The notes beneath the pieces are model-generated. The model made no database searches. It was given only the letters and a program-made list of their open reading frames with translations, and had not been told where the DNA came from. A DNA stretch of 64,000 nt from Cristatella mucedo (lineage: Eukaryota > Bryozoa > Phylactolaemata > Cristatellidae). Numbering within the stretch: position 1 is the first letter of the stretch; the number at the start of each line of letters is the position of its first letter. Shown here one piece after another: positions 10,700 to 21,884 of the stretch. The position numbers were made by a program, and so were the translations under genes. The stretch spans positions 1 through 64,000 of the forward strand of contig WPIO01000207.1 in assembly GCA_009760855.2 (NCBI GenBank), in the 5' to 3' direction.

Positions 10700-11100
10700 G
10701 GCGACTCACGAGTGGCTTGCTGTGGGTCGGCCATCATCCTCCATATGCCTAAATCACGTTGCTTTCACCAGCGTTTTTGCGAACGTGCCAGCAACATCAG
10801 TAGTACAGCTGGAGCGAGGGCGCCGACCACGAATGGCCCATTGACGCCCAGTAACTAGCAGTGATGAGAGTCCGGGCGACGAAAATGACTTTTAAGCCTT
10901 TTCTTTATTTTTGGCCAAGCCGTCGAAGCCGGTCAGCGAGATGCGGCAGGAGTGACTCTTCAGGCACCATCCCCATAGGCCTCCTTTATCAAATTGCATC
11001 GGGTGATCGACGCCTGACGATCAAAGTCGGCGTCGCCATTTCAAGCTGTGCAGCTTTCGCTAATGAAGAATGATGCGAACCATGCAGTTTCACCGGGGCA
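10700..11100. other. Spacer between copies C and D
   Basis: Open frames at 10673-10858 and 10861-11073 lack any recognisable domain. The 3' end merges with the 5' flank of copy D, which aligns with the flank of copy B from about 11045. Confidence 0.35.
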
Positions 11101-11187
11101 TTGTAGCTAGATAGTATTTTAATCGCTCGTTGGTTAGGATTTCAGAGAGTGGCTGCGTGTGCTAGGGATACGCTTAATCTATTTTTA

Positions 11188-12255
11188 GGAATGTCCATGC
11201 AGCTGCAACGAGCTTCAGCTTTAAGCGATATCTCTGTCGGAGACCGGGACGACAACTTCACTTCGGCTGCCGCAGAAGCCATCATTGTCGGCATGCTGGA
11301 AGCCTAAAGGCAGCCCGTGAGGCAGGCGCTGCAGCTGAAGGGCTAGTGGGCCAAGCGAGCCGCCTCGAGAGAGCGACTGCTGACGCTGACCTTGGCAGAG
11401 CCAAGGACGCAAGGACATACGCTGCTCAGAGGGGTACATTCCTTGATGATGCAACAATGTAAACTAGGGCAAGGAGTTAGATCAGGCAGGGCCTGGAGGC
11501 GGCGGTGAGTGCTCGGAAAGAGCAGTGCGATCTGCAATCCCGCCTGATTGCTGACCTGCAGCATAGAGTGAAGACGCTTCGGTTGCACTGCCTGGAGGAG
11601 CTGAGCGGGCGACTGTTGGAGGAGCGTGCCGCCGTCGCCGAAGAAGACCTGGCAGACATAGAAAATCAGCTTAACCGCATCAGAGCCCCAGCGGCTGCTG
11701 CCATTGATGCCCACAGTAACGAGGACTGCACCAACGATGCCCCGACTTCGTTCCAATCCCTTTTCACCAGCCAATCAAAATACAGCGATCTGGCCGAGCA
11801 CACAGCTAGCAAGGTGCAGCTACAGCATCTCGGTAGCGCTTCGCAGACATGGCGAACTGTCGCCACGAAGTCGGCATTTAAAATCTGCGAAGTAGCTCCG
11901 ACGAATGAATCCGTTACTCAGCTCTCCCAGCACGACTCGGCAGCCGCCACTCGCTGCAGCCGCAGAGCATGAGACTGAGCGATCAGGACAGACAGAGGCG
12001 TGCCATGCTGATTCAACCACCGAGTGCCGCACCACCTCGTTCGCGGCTTCGACCAAAACGCTCACCCACACACAGGAAGCTCAGCTCTGCGACGGCGGCA
12101 GCCACTCGCAGCTGCTGCAATCGAGGATGCGACGAAGCTCCGGCTATGAGGCAGCGACACGGCTGACTGAGCTGGCCGCTGCAGACGCCGAGCACGACGC
12201 CTCACGATCAGTGCTCTGCAAGGAGCGCCATGCCAAGCGACCGAGAGCTGCATAG
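11188..12255 (+). pseudogene. Copy D: paralogue of the coiled-coil/AERD-repeat gene, with frameshifts
   Basis: An ATG at about 11191 starts MSMQLQRASALSD, which aligns with MSVPLHVAVPY of copy B. Frameshifts near 11305 and 11490 break the N-terminal part. The coiled-coil block is intact in the frame from 11505 (LIADLQHRVKTLRLHCLEEL, then GRLLEERAAVAEEDLADIEN). After that the repeat domain is short and non-amplified, with single degenerate units such as LAAAAEHETERSGQT and LAAADAEHDASRSV. The frame closes at the TAG at 12253. No KSFWRS-type C-terminus follows. This copy preserves what may be the ancestral, unexpanded repeat. It is probably a pseudogene. Confidence 0.5.
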
Positions 12256-12915
12256 CCTCGCTCACGAACTCGACCAACCTTGACCATCGCCAGCTCTAGG
12301 GAAGCAAGGCGCTGAGGCGGCTGCAGCTGCAGCAGTGACCAGGAGCCACAGTGCTTGCCGGTCGAGCTTATGACATCACAATATTTTGAGGTCAGAATAT
12401 CTCGACGTCAGACGTGCTCCAGGTTTAGACGTCAGAGATGCTCCAGGTTTGGACGTCAGAACTGCTTGAATTAGCCCAGACGGATTGCATGGTGTCTGCA
12501 TCTGAAAAATCATGGTTCAGTTTCCGTGCCAGCGGTCTTCCGCTCCTAAAACGTTAAGCAAGACCGTATCCAATCATTAACGGCCTCCTTCCATTGTGGT
12601 GTAAGATTATTTCTCTAGCAACAATACCCATTATGACATCAGCCTTAAAAGAAGTGATAGCATTTCGCTTTGGTATCATGTCCAGCTTCCTGGAGTGAAC
12701 GTATTTACTAACTGATGTGATCATTTATCCCCTGATAAATATACTGTAGCACGTGCAAGAATAGGACGAGCACGATTGTAATGAAGGACACGATAAACCT
12801 GTATCGGCTCAGAGAAACCTTGACTCAGACAAACTGAGTGAAACATTATATCTGAGCTTGTTCTGACTGGGAGAATTTGTACGGTGCATACCGGCGCTCT
12901 TTCACCTGTTATCAT
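12256..12915. other. Intergenic, short GACGTCAGA repeats
   Basis: Around 12390-12465 a motif close to GACGTCAGA occurs at least four times with CTCCAGGTTT between copies. It could be a small tandem repeat of about 30 bases. No gene is supported. Confidence 0.4.
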
Positions 12916-12919
12916 GGTT

Positions 12920-14395
12920 GAAGAGGTAATGTAATGTAATGTATCTCTGTCTGTAGCTCCGCGAAAACTATGCGAGTGTTACGTAGGAGAGTTTTTGTAT
13001 GGCGTACTCACAGCCTAAGCGGCTTTCAGTAAGCATTCGGTAGCCAACAGACTTCATCTCACGCCACAAAGAGAAAGTGGGAAGCATAGCAAAGTCAGAA
13101 GAGCAGTTGAGGTAGTCAGTGGCATGGAAGTAGCAGTTCAGGACCGCTGAAAAGGATGAGCCATACTCGGCAGCAGGAGAGTAGTTTCGTTCCGTAAGAA
13201 CTGTGTAAGCGAGTTCCACAGTCTAAAACCTGCAGAGATACAGCTTCTGTTGTCAACTGCCTTAAAGCGGAGGAACAGAACAGCTAATTTATAGTCCATA
13301 CAGGACCTGAAGGCACGAGGAGGCTGAAATTGGTGTAGCAGTTCAGCTAGGTATGGAGGAGCCAAGCTGTGGTGAGCCTTGTGGGTCAGCGTGAACACTC
13401 TGCATCCATTGATCAACCGGCAGCCATCTTAGCTCTTTTATCAAAAGAGACACGTGGTCTGGGATTTGTAGACTAACCTTGCTACCACATTCATTGTCAG
13501 CTGCAGTGGCCTGGTGGCTTTTTCGGTAGCCCAGCTAAAAAGGAATTGTAATGATCTCGCCCAAACAGAACTAATGAGCTAGTTAAATTTTGGCAAGCCA
13601 ACGTGAAAGACAGCCCCTAATCTTAGATAGGGATCGGATGCGATGGCTAGCTGTGGAAGCACTCTTCTGGACAAATCTTTTAAAATTTTATGCAGTTGTC
13701 GGAGACGACACTTTATTTTGGAGCACGTGGTCTCACGAAAACATCATTTTTTAGAAAAGCAAAGCTTTTTAATCCAGCCACGCACTCAGGGTGTCCTATG
13801 AGCTGCAGTTCGGTTTTCTCGTCATTTAGTTTAAAGAAATTTTCGGATATCCAGAATAGAATTTCACCAAGGCAAGCATTCAGTTTATCAGTTGCTGCAG
13901 CAGATTCCGACGGTTTGAATGACAAAACAGCACAGAATGGTGAGCATAAAAATGATACCCTATTCTGTGGCATTAATCACGTTTCCCAGAGGTTGAGCAT
14001 AAATGGTGAACAGAAAGGGACCGAGGACGGACCCTTGAGGGATTTCACAGGTGATCGGTCTCGTCTGTGAGACCTGACCCCCACACAATACGGAATGAAC
14101 ACGATCAGACAAGTGTGATTTAAACCATGCCAATGCCTCGTCTGCCAGACCGATCATTGTTCTCAATCTTTCAAGTAGGATATTGGGATAAATGGTATCG
14201 GAGGCAGCTGATTGATCTAGCAGAGCTAGGGTATTGCCCTTCCCCTCATCGTTCCCGCCTAGAATGTCATTGTTAACACGGAGGGAAGCAGTTTCAGTGG
14301 AGTGCTTCCTTTTGAACCCTGGTTGAAATGTCTCTGAAACTTTATTCTATTCAATACGTGCAACCAGCTCCATAGTGAAAAATGTGCAAGAATCT
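12920..14395 (-). mobile_element. LINE-B non-LTR retrotransposon, RT and 3' part
   Basis: Read on the minus strand, the element runs from about 14395 to 12920. It contains RT core motifs: LLDQSAASDTI, then IGLADEALAWFKSHLSD, then PQGSVLGPFLFTIYAQPLG, then a frameshifted catalytic block and FFKLNDEKTELQLIG. The C-terminal block ends in LTHKAHHSLAPPYLAELLHQF. The minus-strand 3' end is a (TTACA)n-type tail at 12921-12945. It matches the copy at 40.7-42.0 kb. The CR1/L2 side of non-LTR elements fits best. Frameshifts and stops make it inactive, and the 5' end is missing. Confidence 0.8.
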
Positions 14396-14412
14396 GTCAC
14401 GAAAAGGGAAGA

Positions 14413-14555
14413 ACTGGTTTGGTAAAGCGGTTAAGGTGCTCGCCCCCAACCACGGTCTGGCTGAGGTCATGGGCTCGAGCCCGGAGGCATATGTGAAGCG
14501 CCTGAATAGAGATTAAGTTCTCTTGGGGCACTATACAAATGACTTATATATATAA
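14413..14555 (+). mobile_element. SINE-I, tRNA-derived
   Basis: This is a well-kept copy: an A-box-like segment with TGGTAAAGCGG, a B-box-like GGGCTCGAGCCC, then the GCGCCTGAATAGAGATTAAG hairpin arm and an ATATAT tail. Confidence 0.8.
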
Positions 14556-14559
14556 GAAA

Positions 14560-16125
14560 GGAAACTGTGGGATAGTCTTCTACCGAAATCCGTTTCAAAT
14601 CGATTAGAGATTGGCATTTCGCAGCTTCAATAATTATGTCACATAAAGTTCAGTGTGGACGCACATAGTGCCAACTTATTTCGCTCCTTCGGACATGGAT
14701 ATTGCATGGCAATCAACGGTAATGGTCAGAGACAATCTATGGTAATCTACGTCAATCTATGATGGTCTGTTGCAATTAAAAGTAAATCTTGTGATAGAAT
14801 ATCAAACTTTCTTGCATATTGTAGTAAGCTGTATTAAAAGTGCAGCCCAATCCTGTAAATATTGTATTGCAAACGTATCGTCGTGGACGTTGCACGGCAA
14901 TTGACGGCCTGGGAAAATAGAATATGAAAATCTATAACGGTCTATTAAAAACGGCCTGGACGCTGCTGGTTGACCCTGCCATTTAGATTTCTTGTTCCTG
15001 TATTCTCTAATTTTGCGCACCATAAAGTGCCAATGTTAATGCTAGCTCTCGATCATTGCATTGCAAATAAACGAAAATGGCTTATGCCAATACAGCAATC
15101 TTCTAAAGTCCGTCGCAAATCGACTGCACGTAGGCTGTGCCAAGCTTTAGTATACATTAGGTATTACCTTGAACTTTTTTAAAGTGCGATGTAAATAATA
15201 CTTGATGTAATACCACTATTGCAATCAAAGCCGTCGATTGCCATGAATTGCCCAAGATTGAATGAGAAAAATGTGTCGGCAGAATGTGCACTCACACTAA
15301 ACGTTACGTAGTAAGATAAATACAACTTTTAAAAGATATTGTGTAGATAATTTAAAACGGACTGAGGTTGACGACGGGCCATTTCTATCGGCTCGAGCGC
15401 ACTGTTCTCGATTTTACGTTAGAGATTGTTTAGAAGGATGTGGTACGGCCCGAGCCATTGCTGTCAATTTTCATTCATTGCTCGCTATTGCACGTGAGCG
15501 ATTGGTTGACAAAATGTGATTGCAATTTAAAAACAGTATTCTTTGATACTTAAGAAAGGTTTGAGCTTGGCCCAGTAAATTTTCGGGGATTTTTGAGGGA
15601 CATCAAAAGGATTGCAGCATTTGCCAAGGTCATTACCGTCGAATAAAAATTTCTTTCTTATTTTATGTTCCTGTGCACGCAACACAGTGTGCTATAATGC
15701 GCAATAAAAATTGGAGTTCGGTGCAATATATTGGTATTCGTTTTTCGATGGATGCGGTTGATTGGAGCGTATTACCGTCTCGGCCTGGCTATTGCAGGGC
15801 ACACGAGAACAGCCGTGCAAATTCAAGTGAAATTGTGCGAGTGGAATTGTCCCAGAGTGAGCTGGCATATGCAATCAAAAAAGGAACTATTCAAACAGGA
15901 TTTACTTCGTTGCGTTGTGGAATACAATGAATTGCGAGAATTTTGGTATTATTCCTGGCCGCTGCAATCTTATTTCCGTGGACTTCGTGAGAATGCATAA
16001 GCAGAATCTCGTGAAATTTCTGTGTACGTTTTAAATCTAGCGTAATTTGATAATACAAACTATTTGCAGCTTTGTGTAGCTTATTTTGGGGGGATTTCAA
16101 TTGAATTCAAGTGACTTATGGTAGA
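14560..16125. other. Non-coding, possibly degenerate satellite
   Basis: Short phrases built on TTGCANGGCAATNNACGG recur (near 14710, 14890, 15215, 15460 and 15795) with spacing of roughly 150-300 bases. The match is loose, so a degenerate tandem array is only a suggestion. ORFs at 15673-15930 and 15731-16000 overlap and have no recognisable domain. Confidence 0.3.
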
Positions 16126-16129
16126 TTGC

Positions 16130-16210
16130 ACTAACAGCAAATATCAAGCGCCTAGAAAGAGATCGAGTTCTCTGAGAGCGCTTTATGAAGAGTATTATTA
16201 TTATTACAGG
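16130..16210 (+). mobile_element. LINE-A 3' tail, 5'-truncated copy
   Basis: GCGCCTAGAAAGAGATCGAG and the complementary AGAGCGCTTTAT arm are followed by a short TATTATTATT tail. No coding sequence is attached. Confidence 0.7.
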
Positions 16211-17600
16211 CCACCGTCATTGCAGCTCATTTGCAAATTAAAGTACGAGTGAGCGAAATAACATGAGATTTTGTAGATGGATCAAATTGAAGGTGGAAAA
16301 CAATATCCACTCATAATTCGAGCACGGCAACGCCAACGTATTGTAAATTCAGCCTAAATGAAATTGATAGCAGTGGATTGCGGTAACTCGTCGAACCTGT
16401 GAACCAGTAATGACTGATGGTAAAAGGTGCTAGTGTTAGCCTAGGGCTAAGGGGGGGGTCTCTCTTCGCGACCTTCACCTTTGGTAGTGGGCTCGAGTTG
16501 CTCACTGCAGGTGGCGGTGATGGCCCTTGAGATATTTTCTCCCGCTACATGAACGAGGTTGTTGAATCAGCTAATCTTATAAGGTTGCATCCAGCGTCAG
16601 CTGGTTTCCCTCTTTAAGTACAAACACTGCAAACCCCGAGTATGCGTTTGTCACATCTAGGCTACCTTCACATCTTGCTATATGTGCTCATCTATCTCCA
16701 CATCTTGCTATTATGTCACCTCTTGCCAGTTGCGACGACCAAGAGATGCAAATCTGTTAAATGTATGAATCAGTTAACATACGCTTGTAATAAGCTATGT
16801 TATTATATAGCTGGTCTGCTAGTAAATCTCTCAGTCACTGAAGTCAGCTTTATAATTCGTATTCGATGGGGTAATCATAGTACTAGTACTAGAGTACAGC
16901 AACGATGAAACTTCAAGGCTTATCTACTTATTTATGTAAAAAAATACTTATCTTATTCCTGCAGCATGTGCTCTCTGCAGAGTGACCTCTTTGTTGTCAC
17001 CAAAAGTGTCGACTTTCATTACATCTCCTGGCCTCAAAACATTTAAAAAGGTTTAAACGAGCCTACTTCTCACAATTGCTGTCTCCTCGTGAATCATCCT
17101 TTATGTACTTTTTCGTACAGAAACTGTGAGGGTTACCACTAGTAATACTTACATATTGTCGATATGTATGTCAACTCTAAACAAATATGCTTGTTGACCT
17201 TACAAATGTACGTACACACTACGCACCTGTTCCTTACAACATTTGGTGGGTCTTTGTGATTCGTTCTTTGTGCTGCCTGTACATGCAAAACGAATTTATC
17301 TCTAGAAAATCCACGAAAAAGAAATGTGAATCTTCCGAAATACTTTTACTGCAGTTGACACGTAGTAATGCTCTGGGCTGCATAGTGGTCTAGCTACGGT
17401 CCATTCTTCTATTACGAAAGAACATGGATGAGCTATCGAGACCATTACGAACAAGATTGATGCCTCATCAGGGAGAAGGAACGGATACTTGTTTAAGTTG
17501 GCAGCTATTACATATACTCGTGGTAGTCAGGCGCGAGGGAGTGCAATAAAAAAAGGTTTTGACCAAACAAGACTATAATTATGAGGTAATTAATACGAAT
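16211..17600. other. No recognisable gene
   Basis: Mixed-composition DNA. Open frames at 16642-16908 and 17187-17393 have no domain I can name. A G8 run sits near 16451. I see nothing else. Confidence 0.35.
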
Positions 17601-17604
17601 TATA

Positions 17605-17752
17605 ATTCATTTATATATATATAATTTATTTATATAGCGCCCCAAGAGAACTTAATCTCTATTCAGACGCTTCACATATGCTCGGGGCTCGAGCCCACGA
17701 CCTCAGCCAGACCTTGGTTGGGGCGAGCACATTATCCGCTGGACCAAATCCG
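17605..17752 (-). mobile_element. SINE-I, tRNA-derived
   Basis: On the minus strand it reads head (GGTCCAGCGGATAATGTGC), GGGCTCGAGCCCC B-box-like segment, hairpin and AT-rich tail. It is close to the 14.4 kb copy. Confidence 0.8.
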
Positions 17753-18065
17753 CTTGGCTTGTGAAAAAGTGTCATGTAAAGGTGTATGCGGAATTTAAAC
17801 TTCGTAGCGCTCCCAATGGCTATTCTAATAGTTCCCACTGCTATTCCACTTATAGTTAATAAAACAAACTACTCATCAGGATCCTATGAGCTTATTGTAA
17901 AACTCTATACGGATTAAAAAGCATCCTACTGACGAAAGGACATCGTAGCTCGCTAGACGGCTGCTAATACAGTAAGCCAGCAGGCACGATCCAGCCCTAG
18001 ACGCGACCGACGTCCTATCGATAGATTGAGGAGGCCTCGATAGATAGATTGAGTAGTAAGCGAAT

Positions 18066-18352
18066 GCTGCTCCCTGCTGCTCCCTGCTGCTCCCTGCTGC
18101 TCCCTGCTGCTCCCTGCTGCTCCCTGCTGCTCCCTGCTGCTCCCTGCTGCTCCCTGCTGCTCCCTGCTGCTCCCTGCTGCTCCCTGCTGCTCCCTGCTGC
18201 TCCCTGCTGCTCCCTGCTGCTCCCTGCTGCTCCCTGCTGCTCCCCCTGCTGCTCCCTGCTGCTCCCTGCTGCTCCCTGCTGCTCCCTGCTGCTCCCTGCT
18301 GCTCCCTGCTGCTCCCTGCTGCTCCCTGCTGCTCCCTGCTGCTCCCTGCTGC
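18066..18352. repeat. 10-bp minisatellite, unit TCCCTGCTGC
   Basis: About 28-29 head-to-tail copies with a single interruption near 18241, where the C run is longer. Because 10 is not a multiple of 3, the array cycles through all frames every 30 bases, which explains the long SREQQGAAG-type and AAPCCSLLLP-type open frames on both strands. I do not regard those as genes. Confidence 0.95.
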
Positions 18353-18477
18353 ACTGCCTGAGCAATGTGCCGCACAATTGAGATCGTCACCGTAAGCGTA
18401 TGCTGAGCATATGCTTAGAAAGCCTTTTCCTCGTCTAATCTGGATTTAGTAATATTTAATATAGTCCTAGGTGATCC

Positions 18478-18598
18478 ACTTGCATAGCAACCTAAGAGAG
18501 CTTAACCTCTATCCAGGTGCTTTACATATGCCGTAGGGCTACAACTCACGAACTTGGTCGTTACGGTCGAGTATATTACCTCTGGGCCAAACGAGGGC
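18478..18598 (-). mobile_element. SINE-I, diverged
   Basis: CCTAAGAGAGCTTAACCTCT and CCAGGTGCTTTACATATGCC correspond to the hairpin and linker of SINE-I in reverse orientation. The tRNA head is diverged but ends in CTGGGCCAAAC as in other copies. Confidence 0.6.
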
Positions 18599-18599
18599 A

Positions 18600-19260
18600 G
18601 GTCGTCTGCCACTACTCACTGACGGACGCAGTTGCATTCGATAACGTGCGGCTTAATCAAACCCTTAATAAAGCAAGTTGATCTGTACTCCATTCCTAAG
18701 TGACCAGATGACTTCAAAGGGCTGACAAACTCAACTAGTCCGAAGAGCCTTAAGGGCTAATAACCACAATGTGTGTTACGTAACCAAGATTACGGATTGA
18801 AACTGAATTCGTCCTTCTAACCCTTAGATTTATATGCTTATGCATGCTGAGGTGTGGATATCACCACTAACCTCGAGCACGTCTTCCGTATACAAGTGTC
18901 TAGAAAGACATTTGGCTCTCTTACAGCACCATATAATTTTTTTATTTTTACTACCATCAACCAGCTGGTATGGGTGTGGTCATCCTATCGCATCGTGGTA
19001 GATAATTAAACTAGGCAAGCAACTGTCCAGAGAGGACGAGGAGCCGGTGGGAACTTGCTTATTTCGGCAGAGACGAGGTCAACCAAGAGCTTTGCAACGA
19101 CTGCTAATGTCAAGGTCATATTGCAGCGATTTTCTCTGCAGCTTTAGTTGCTTGAAGTCATGCAAACTTTTGCAAACTCTGATGCAGCTATAATACTTCG
19201 GCCGCTAAGTTTCGTAGCGACTAGTGATTAACTTTATACAGTCATTTATTATTAATAACT
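18600..19260. other. No recognisable gene
   Basis: Unique-looking non-coding sequence between a SINE and the R2-like element. No ORF above 60 codons with recognisable content. Confidence 0.35.
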
Positions 19261-19299
19261 GGTCGGGTATATGGTTGGCCTACGTCCGCCGAGACACGT

Positions 19300-21515
19300 C
19301 TTGGGCATGACCAGGACCTCGACCAGGAGGCAGCCAGACCTCAGGTGTCGCGCACTTGCAGAGGCGTCTCATGCCTGACAGGAGTAACCCTCCTTACAGG
19401 CGCTACCACGGTGGCGTGCGGCGCAGGCGAGCGTGCAGCAGTGTACATGGCCGACGCGAGTTGGAGGGCGGCGCCACCTAGCCGAACCGGCTGCAGTCGT
19501 CCAGCTCCAGCGGGAGCGCTCGCGTGTATGGCCCGATCCGCTGGACCAGCTGGCCCCCTGGAGGGGAGCTGACAGTGATGGTGTTGCCTCCCTCTGGGGC
19601 GTCTCGCTTCCGTCTACTTCTGGGCCCAACGACGCAGGGGCGCTCGTCTGCGGCAGTGAATGTGTCTTCTCGTGATCAGCCGACACCAGGGGATCCTGTG
19701 TCAGCTGTGCTCCGTCCTGTGGGCACTTTGCGGTGCCCACGAATCGCAGCCAGACCCTGGCCGAGCCATTAATAGCGTCCTCTAGGCAGAGCTTTCTGAA
19801 AAGCCTGCGATGGCGCTGGCTCACCCTGAAGGCTGCCAGGGTCCGTTCGTTTTCCTGGTGCCAGGAGCCAAGGGAGCCTACGACGAAGGCGCAGTGCTCC
19901 ACATGACGCCCTCTGATACGAAGCTCCTCAACCAGCTCGGTGTATTTGAGGGGCTTCCTCTCTGCCTCCGACTCTAGCGCGAGCTCCCCGTTGTCAAACG
20001 GGACCGCTACGTCGACCACCACGGCATAGGCGCCAGTGTCAATGACAAGGTCCGGGCGACGTAGCGGGACCGGGTCGAGGTCGTGGTGTTGGTCCAACCG
20101 CACGTGCCTCCTCAGCGCCCAGGGCAGTACCTCCAGGAGCCGGTTCAGGACCGCGTCGTGCCGTTCCGTGATGGCGACCATCATGCTCGGGCAGTTGTTC
20201 AGGACATGCGGCAGCGTCTCGTGCTGACCGCAGCCCTTGCGGCAGAGGTGCTCTGACTCGGGGTCGAACTTGGCCCTGGCAGCAGCCACCGGCAGGAGAT
20301 CCAGCCTCGAACGAAAAACAAAGCGCCAAGCAGCAAAATGACACCAAGGCCTAAAAAGAGGAAGTGGGTGTGGTTACTGTGGCAGTCCGTTGCCAGACAG
20401 CGAGCCACTTTCCCCTGATCTTGCCTCGCTCGCCAATCTGCCGCCCATGTCTTAGCTAAATGCTGCCTGATGGTGGAGACGATGATGGAAGGCGCGAATT
20501 GAGGGCGCTCATGGTCTCCTTCTTTCCAGTGGAGCTGGATGGTCTCAGCCGTGTATTGGACCCCGACACCTAGGCGTCGGAGCGCCTGGCGGGCCTCCGA
20601 CCAGAGCGATCTCGTGCCCGTACTCGCGGTATTCTCGAAGGTGCCACCGGACAGGAAGATAGTTCGGGCAGCGTCAGAGGGTGCTCCTCTGACGCTACTG
20701 CTAATGCTCAGATGAGCACCTTGATGGCATCGTCAAGCCCGACTCGTGCAACAGCTGCCACCGTCCAGTCCGGGGAAGACAGCATGCGACATGCCTGCGT
20801 GGCTCGAAGAATGTCCACGTCCTGCGAGAGCGGGAGGAGGCCGAGGCCACCACTGGGGCGTGAGGCGTGAAAGAAGCCCACAGTGGCTCTGTCAGGAAGG
20901 AAGCAAACCGACCTGCAGAAATCCTTTACTGCTCTGTTGACCGGAACGATGAACTTCTTTTGGAGCCACTTTGAACGTCCCAGATACTCCAGTCTGGGCA
21001 TAAGAAACGTGCGGAGAGCGTCCATCTTCTGCCACGGGGCTAGAAGGGACTGCTGGAGCAAGGCTATATCCCGGGTAAGGAGGGAGACTGCCGTCTCAAC
21101 CTCCACCCGGGGGTATGTGAAGCCCTGAGGGGCACCCAGATGTAGGTTCGCCTCCTCGTCACCCAGCATTGGAACCGGGGCGCCAGCGATGGTGAATGCC
21201 AGGCTCTCCGACGCCACCAGGTGGCGCACCAGCATCCTGCATTTCTCCGGTCTGAACTTGAGCCCAATGCTCGAGGCCACGATGTGCTCGATCGAGCTGG
21301 CGCTGGAGGAAGCGCGTCGAGCACGCAAATATCATCGGCCAGAGCGCAAACGAGATCTTGGCCGAGCCCTGGGCATATCCATGCCCCTCCTCCCTAGCCG
21401 CTAGCCTTCTGACGAGAGGCTCCATCACCACGTCAAAGAAAATGGGTTAGAGCTGGTCGCCCTGACGGACACCCGAAGCGGCTGCGAACGGATCCAGGTA
21501 GGACTTAATGCAACA
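19300..21515 (-). mobile_element. R2/NeSL-type non-LTR retrotransposon with restriction-like endonuclease, 5'-truncated
   Basis: On the minus strand from about 21510: an RT block with GVRQGDQL near 21455, then a catalytic ALADD motif near 21340, then RT thumb sequence (GLKFRPEKCRMLV, later WLQKKFIVPVNRAVKDFCRS). Next is a CCHC zinc-finger block (CRKGCGQHETLPHVLNNCP, about 20240-20200). The C-terminal restriction-like endonuclease carries PDLVIDTGAYAVVVDVAVPF and a downstream KPLKY (about 20060-19950). Domain order RT, CCHC, PD-D endonuclease is the mark of the R2/NeSL/CRE group. Frameshifts near 21320 and a stop in the GDQL block make it inactive. It is GC-rich relative to its surroundings. 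Confidence 0.85.
19369..20289 (-). pseudogene. C-terminal half of the R2-like ORF: CCHC finger plus endonuclease
   Basis: This is an uninterrupted 306-codon open frame. Early residues hold the CCHC finger (Cys-x3-Cys...His...Cys); residues about 70-130 hold the PD..D..K endonuclease core. It then runs on through an Arg/Trp-rich segment to the stop near 19369. In the R2 group this domain nicks the target DNA to prime reverse transcription. The frame is continuous, but the upstream RT part is in other frames, so no full-length protein is encoded here. Confidence 0.75.
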
Positions 21516-21559
21516 GGAGAAGATGCACACAATGGTCGCCATAATAAGGAGCAAAATGA

Positions 21560-21884
21560 CCAAGGTAATAAACAAATGACGAATATTCCGAAAAATATTC
21601 GCTACTGCACAAAAGGCACCAATTGTGGCAGCTGGTCACCCGCGTCACTTCGGCGTAAAGACTTGCTTGCAACATACCGCAACTCAGCAACTCGTGTCTT
21701 CGGAATTTTTACCTTCTTGCTGCAGCGTAAGTCTCTAGTCGTGCTCAAAGCTACTGCCGATCCTTTGGATTTTAGTAGATTCAAAGGTTTAGTTGAAAGA
21801 AGGTAGAATCCAACAAGTGTTTGAAGGACTAAATATTTCGTGGTGCAAAATCGTTTGATACCACAATATACCACAGAATAAATC
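21560..21884. other. Short non-coding spacer
   Basis: Lies between the R2-like element and LINE-A. Overlapping open frames on both strands have no recognisable domain. Confidence 0.3.

Noticed and set aside
17953-18390. Open frames of 110-145 codons on both strands across the CTGCTGCTCC array
   Set aside because: Pure consequences of a 10-base repeat without stops. No unique coding sequence with a recognisable feature on either side.
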